The position numbers and the translations under genes were made by a program. Below are positions 27,501 through 28,908 of a stretch of 28,908 bases of DNA, piece by piece (the first letter of the stretch is position 1; the number at the start of each line of letters is the position of its first letter). The stretch lies in assembly GCA_910589635.1 (NCBI GenBank), contig CAJUTD010000037.1, positions 1 through 28,908 of the forward strand, in the 5' to 3' direction. The DNA comes from an uncultured Lachnospiraceae bacterium (GTDB lineage: Bacteria > Bacillota > Clostridia > Lachnospirales > Lachnospiraceae). Below the pieces are notes generated by a model. The model had not been told where the DNA came from. It saw only the letters and a list, made by a program, of their open reading frames with translations, and searched no databases.

Positions 27501-28597
27501 CGATTCTTTATAAAGTACCCGAGGAGGATATTTTAGGAACCGGGCATCACTGTTTTGTAAAACTTCCGGGAACGGAAGAGTATTATATTTCTTATGCGAG
27601 ATTTGGCACGCCGCTCTCAGATTATGTGGGTGACAAGAATGTCAAAGGATGCCACCGTGAGGTATGTTTAGAGAAAGTCAGCTTTGATGCCAATGGATAT
27701 ATCAAAAAAATTACCCCAACGCACCAAGGAATCCAGGAAGAAGTAACGGCAAATGTGCAAGTAGTATACAAAGCGGATGCTGGCGGTAAAGTAAAGGCCC
27801 AAAATGGCGCGGCACAGGCCGAGGTCACTGCCTATATTCCATATCAGGGAACGAAAACTACCGTTACCGCGGTGCCGGATCAGGGGAAAGTGTTTGACCG
27901 TTGGAGCGACGGTGTAAAAACGGCGGCCCGCACAGACATTGGCGAGAAAGATACCACAGTCACGGCATATTTTAAGAACAATACACATGCGCATACATAC
28001 ACAAAGAGCGTGCTGCCGGCAACAACGAAGAAGGATGGCAAAATTGTTATGAAATGCGCTTGCGGCCATGTGAAATCAACCTCTGTAATTCCTCGGATTA
28101 AGAGTGTCAAGCTCTCCGCGGAAACATTCACATACAATAACAAGGCGAAGATGCCAAAAGTAACAGTGTATGACAAGAATTCCCGCAAGGTTTCCACTGC
28201 TTACTACAGTGTGACAAAGCCATCCGGCAGAAAGAAGATTGGCGCTTATAAGGTGACCGTAAAGTTCAAAGGCAATTACAGCGGTACGGTGACGAAGCAG
28301 TTTAAGATTGTACCGGCGGGTGCAAAGCTCACCAAGGTAACGGCAGTGAAAAAAGGGTTTACTGTAAAGTGGAAGAAGAAAACCGGCGTCAGCGGTTATG
28401 AGCTGCAATATTCTACGAGTAAAAAGTTTTCAAAAGCTGTGATAAAAAAGGTGAAAAAAGCCAAAGCGGCCAGCCAGAAAATAACGAAACTGAAAGCAAA
28501 GAAGAAGTATTATGTGAGAATCCGAACCTACAAGACGGTAGGTAAGCAAAAATACCTCTCCTCCTGGAGTAAACCGAAGACAGTCAGGACGAAGTAG
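24530..28597 (+). CDS. Secreted double-GH43 glycosidase (GH43-LamG-GH43) with InlB-type and Fn3 tail
   Basis: 1355 residues from ATG 24530 (AAAAGGAGAAGG at 24516-24527); the in-frame ATG at 24449 lies before the intergenic hairpin. Order: signal peptide about 1-30; first GH43 about 50-400 with Asp100 (SARDPY), Asp248 or 250 (LDADIVE) and Glu311 (VEGGDVYK); LamG about 425-655; Ig-like linker about 660-745; second GH43 about 750-1060 with Asp756 (YADPDIDVF), Asp883 (QAIDPAIY) and Glu936 (FRESIHVF), and GTGHHCF; InlB-type repeat about 1075-1148; short segment with a CACGH motif; a beta domain about 1190-1263; Fn3-like end. The last 93 residues carry 28 Lys, 3 Arg and a single acid. The two GH43 domains are of different subtypes, so one chain likely cuts two linkages in arabinose-rich glycans. 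Confidence 0.88.
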   Translation: MKDGKNKLIALILAIVVALSSVFPGMAVKASETSGTIGEAKAEPAVSQGQEEYVGYLFAYFTGASRAIHFAVSADGYHYTALNGNKAVITQTVGRKSARDPYIIKGQNGDYYMMATDLYGGNQQEELDKNGNYVWGANTGIVTWHSTDLVNWDNETLITIRGEYDSTSADNQRMVWAPEAIWDKDKGEYMIYWSMEGGEQYGDKLMIWYSYTKDFKSLTQEPKVLYNPGPTGLNLAPVQGSLDTNCLDADIVEHDGKFYMYYKWSGGSNAGTQLAVSDKLTEGYLPLGYDVSAGTENPQSPGGLCGPKYVEGGDVYKLNGQEKWILIADNNWEKYYSMAESDDLVHWDVVAEPGCTVNFSEGDGNPKHGAVIPITADQYEALWEKWGKTSADGTGNSSTTIPHTVFSAYPDSPYEGDSTITPNDGKPIAVYNFETLEGNVIKDSSGRGNDAVMAGTKGSGSDQWSVNNGVLKLNNSATVRVDSGNGSYLKLPDMFNSGMNTMTISFDVDTGASQHKHYFTWVLGDESITCGSATGKYFYGRVLKGSIMGHITKSGYSSEIKADSTVPMENVGTMVNVMYVIKPDRISVFRDGMLVGEAATTVKISDLGTSLKSYFGKSFYGDNGLFNGSFDNIEIYNRALTDAEILEKYPQTGSNSVLQKASIQGAKVIREVVDEANHTVTQYVSVNNSTIKNLKNAAVDFTVLSGYTISGLKGTYNLLDGAKVTITSKTDAAESAEWTIKGIPCNNPALGGLYADPDIDVFDGKYYIYPTTDGYTGWNTQKFHVFSSEDMVEWKDEGVILDLSKGDVAWADTKNCYAWAPAIERKNGKYYFYFCGRDKSTNQQAIGVAAADSPTGPFVAEDKPLMTKAACEAAGGKLSQAIDPAIYTDEETGESYILFGNGGNGYNIVKLNEDMISWDADTMYHYPDGTFPGFRESIHVFKKDGKYHFTWSCNDTGEDTYSISYAVADSLYPQKNADNSWGNFTVENKGTILYKVPEEDILGTGHHCFVKLPGTEEYYISYARFGTPLSDYVGDKNVKGCHREVCLEKVSFDANGYIKKITPTHQGIQEEVTANVQVVYKADAGGKVKAQNGAAQAEVTAYIPYQGTKTTVTAVPDQGKVFDRWSDGVKTAARTDIGEKDTTVTAYFKNNTHAHTYTKSVLPATTKKDGKIVMKCACGHVKSTSVIPRIKSVKLSAETFTYNNKAKMPKVTVYDKNSRKVSTAYYSVTKPSGRKKIGAYKVTVKFKGNYSGTVTKQFKIVPAGAKLTKVTAVKKGFTVKWKKKTGVSGYELQYSTSKKFSKAVIKKVKKAKAASQKITKLKAKKKYYVRIRTYKTVGKQKYLSSWSKPKTVRTK

Positions 28598-28611
28598 ATG
28601 TAAAGGAATTA

Positions 28612-28695
28612 AAAATATCCGAAAAGCCAAGCTGCTGGCACGTTCCTAAACGAACAATCAGAGCGTGTCGGTGTACCAGGCTTTTCGGATATTTT
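28612..28695. repeat. Long hairpin element, probable bidirectional terminator
   Basis: AAAATATCCGAAAAGCC (28612-28628) pairs perfectly with 28679-28695 over 17 bp. The 50-base loop has its own pairing (GTTC/GAAC and GCACG/CGTGT). The A-rich left end and T-rich right end fit termination from both sides, between the GH43 gene and the convergent ArsR gene. The large structured loop is unusual. Confidence 0.65.
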
Positions 28696-28756
28696 ACGTC
28701 CTGGGTAAGAAGATTGCCAAAGGCGGTTAAGTTGTAAGTTCCTGAACGATATAAGT

Positions 28757-28858
28757 TTATTCTCGAATATGGTCAAGCCCCTGGGCAATAATTGTGAAAA
28801 CATGAGAGTCAAGAAGAGAGTAATAGATAGTCTTCCCCTCCCGGCGGTTCTTGACCAA
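28757..28858 (-). CDS. ArsR-family regulator, C-terminal fragment (cut by contig end)
   Basis: Reading the minus strand from 28858, the frame gives LVKNRREGKTIYYSLLDSH followed by VFTIIAQGLDHIRE and a stop (TTA on the plus strand at 28757-28759). NRREGKTIYYSL is the wing of the ArsR/SmtB winged helix, and the QGLDHIRE end matches CzrA/SmtB-like metal or stress repressors. About 33 residues are visible, where full members have about 95-120. The upstream part is lost because adapter sequence replaces the genome from 28858 on, so this is an assembly truncation and not a pseudogene. The ligand is unknown. Confidence 0.75.
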   Translation of the reverse strand: MVKNRREGKTIYYSLLDSHVFTIIAQGLDHIRE

Positions 28859-28908
28859 GATCGGAAGAGCGTCGTGTAGGGAAAGAGTGTCGGGATCTGT
28901 GTAGATCT
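28858..28908 (+). other. Illumina sequencing adapter (artefact)
   Basis: AGATCGGAAGAGC starts at 28858 and continues exactly through base 28890 as the TruSeq universal adapter (reverse complement form). It is followed by eight bases, CGGGATCT (28891-28898), in the i5 index position, and then GTGTAGATCT (28899-28908), the start of the flow-cell-side segment. These 51 bases are not genomic. Confidence 0.97.

Noticed and set aside
17857..28597. LPXTG sorting signals, SLH or dockerin domains on the secreted enzymes
   Set aside because: I checked the C-termini of all four; none has an LPXTG-hydrophobic-basic end or a duplicated calcium-binding dockerin pattern.
28609..28812. 67-codon minus-strand frame near the contig end
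   Set aside because: It crosses the long hairpin and overlaps, in another frame, the ArsR fragment, which has clear family motifs.

Overview
The window looks like a contig end from a low-to-mid GC Firmicute, most likely a gut Lachnospiraceae (inference). The signs are strong AGGAGG ribosome binding sites, Big_2/Big_4, LRR_5, InlB-type and Fn3 repeats with lysine-rich C-termini, multi-module GH43 enzymes, and MMPL and XxxLxxG heptad-repeat genes. The left edge cuts a MATE transporter. The right edge is not biological: the last 51 bases are Illumina adapter.

Layout. (1) 1-2760 is AT-rich: a MATE transporter 3' end, a broken cysteine-rich KTR gene, a PadR regulator with its own operator-like promoter, and a CPBP membrane protease. 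It looks like an acquired accessory segment. (2) 2921-7816 is a 1631-residue secreted enzyme joining a CE1-type esterase, a LamG domain, Ig-like domains, a GH43-like propeller without the catalytic base, a complete-looking GH43 domain and LRR_5 repeats. (3) 7956-8292 is a tRNA operon (Phe-GAA, Gly-TCC, Gly-GCC) with a clear promoter and terminator, followed by a small XRE regulator. (4) 8933-11674 is a cyclic-di-GMP pair: a membrane diguanylate cyclase and an HD-GYP phosphodiesterase, 18 nt apart. (5) 11722-17761 holds a TetR regulator, an MMPL/RND exporter, a secreted heptad-repeat coiled-coil protein and an MntP-like membrane protein, probably one export module. (6) 17857-28597 is a GH43 cluster: one minus-strand enzyme divergent from two plus-strand enzymes, the last carrying two GH43 domains. 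(7) 28598-28857 holds a long hairpin and the 3' end of an ArsR-family gene.

How it fits together. The four secreted enzymes carry five GH43 domains with the catalytic acids in place, one degenerate GH43-like module and one esterase. This fits removal of arabinose (and perhaps ferulate or acetate) side chains from arabinoxylan or arabinan at the cell surface. None has an LPXTG signal, SLH domain or dockerin. Each instead ends in an extremely lysine-rich beta-repeat tail from a different repeat family, which suggests charge-based wall association. No sugar transporter or AraC/LacI-type regulator is present in the window.
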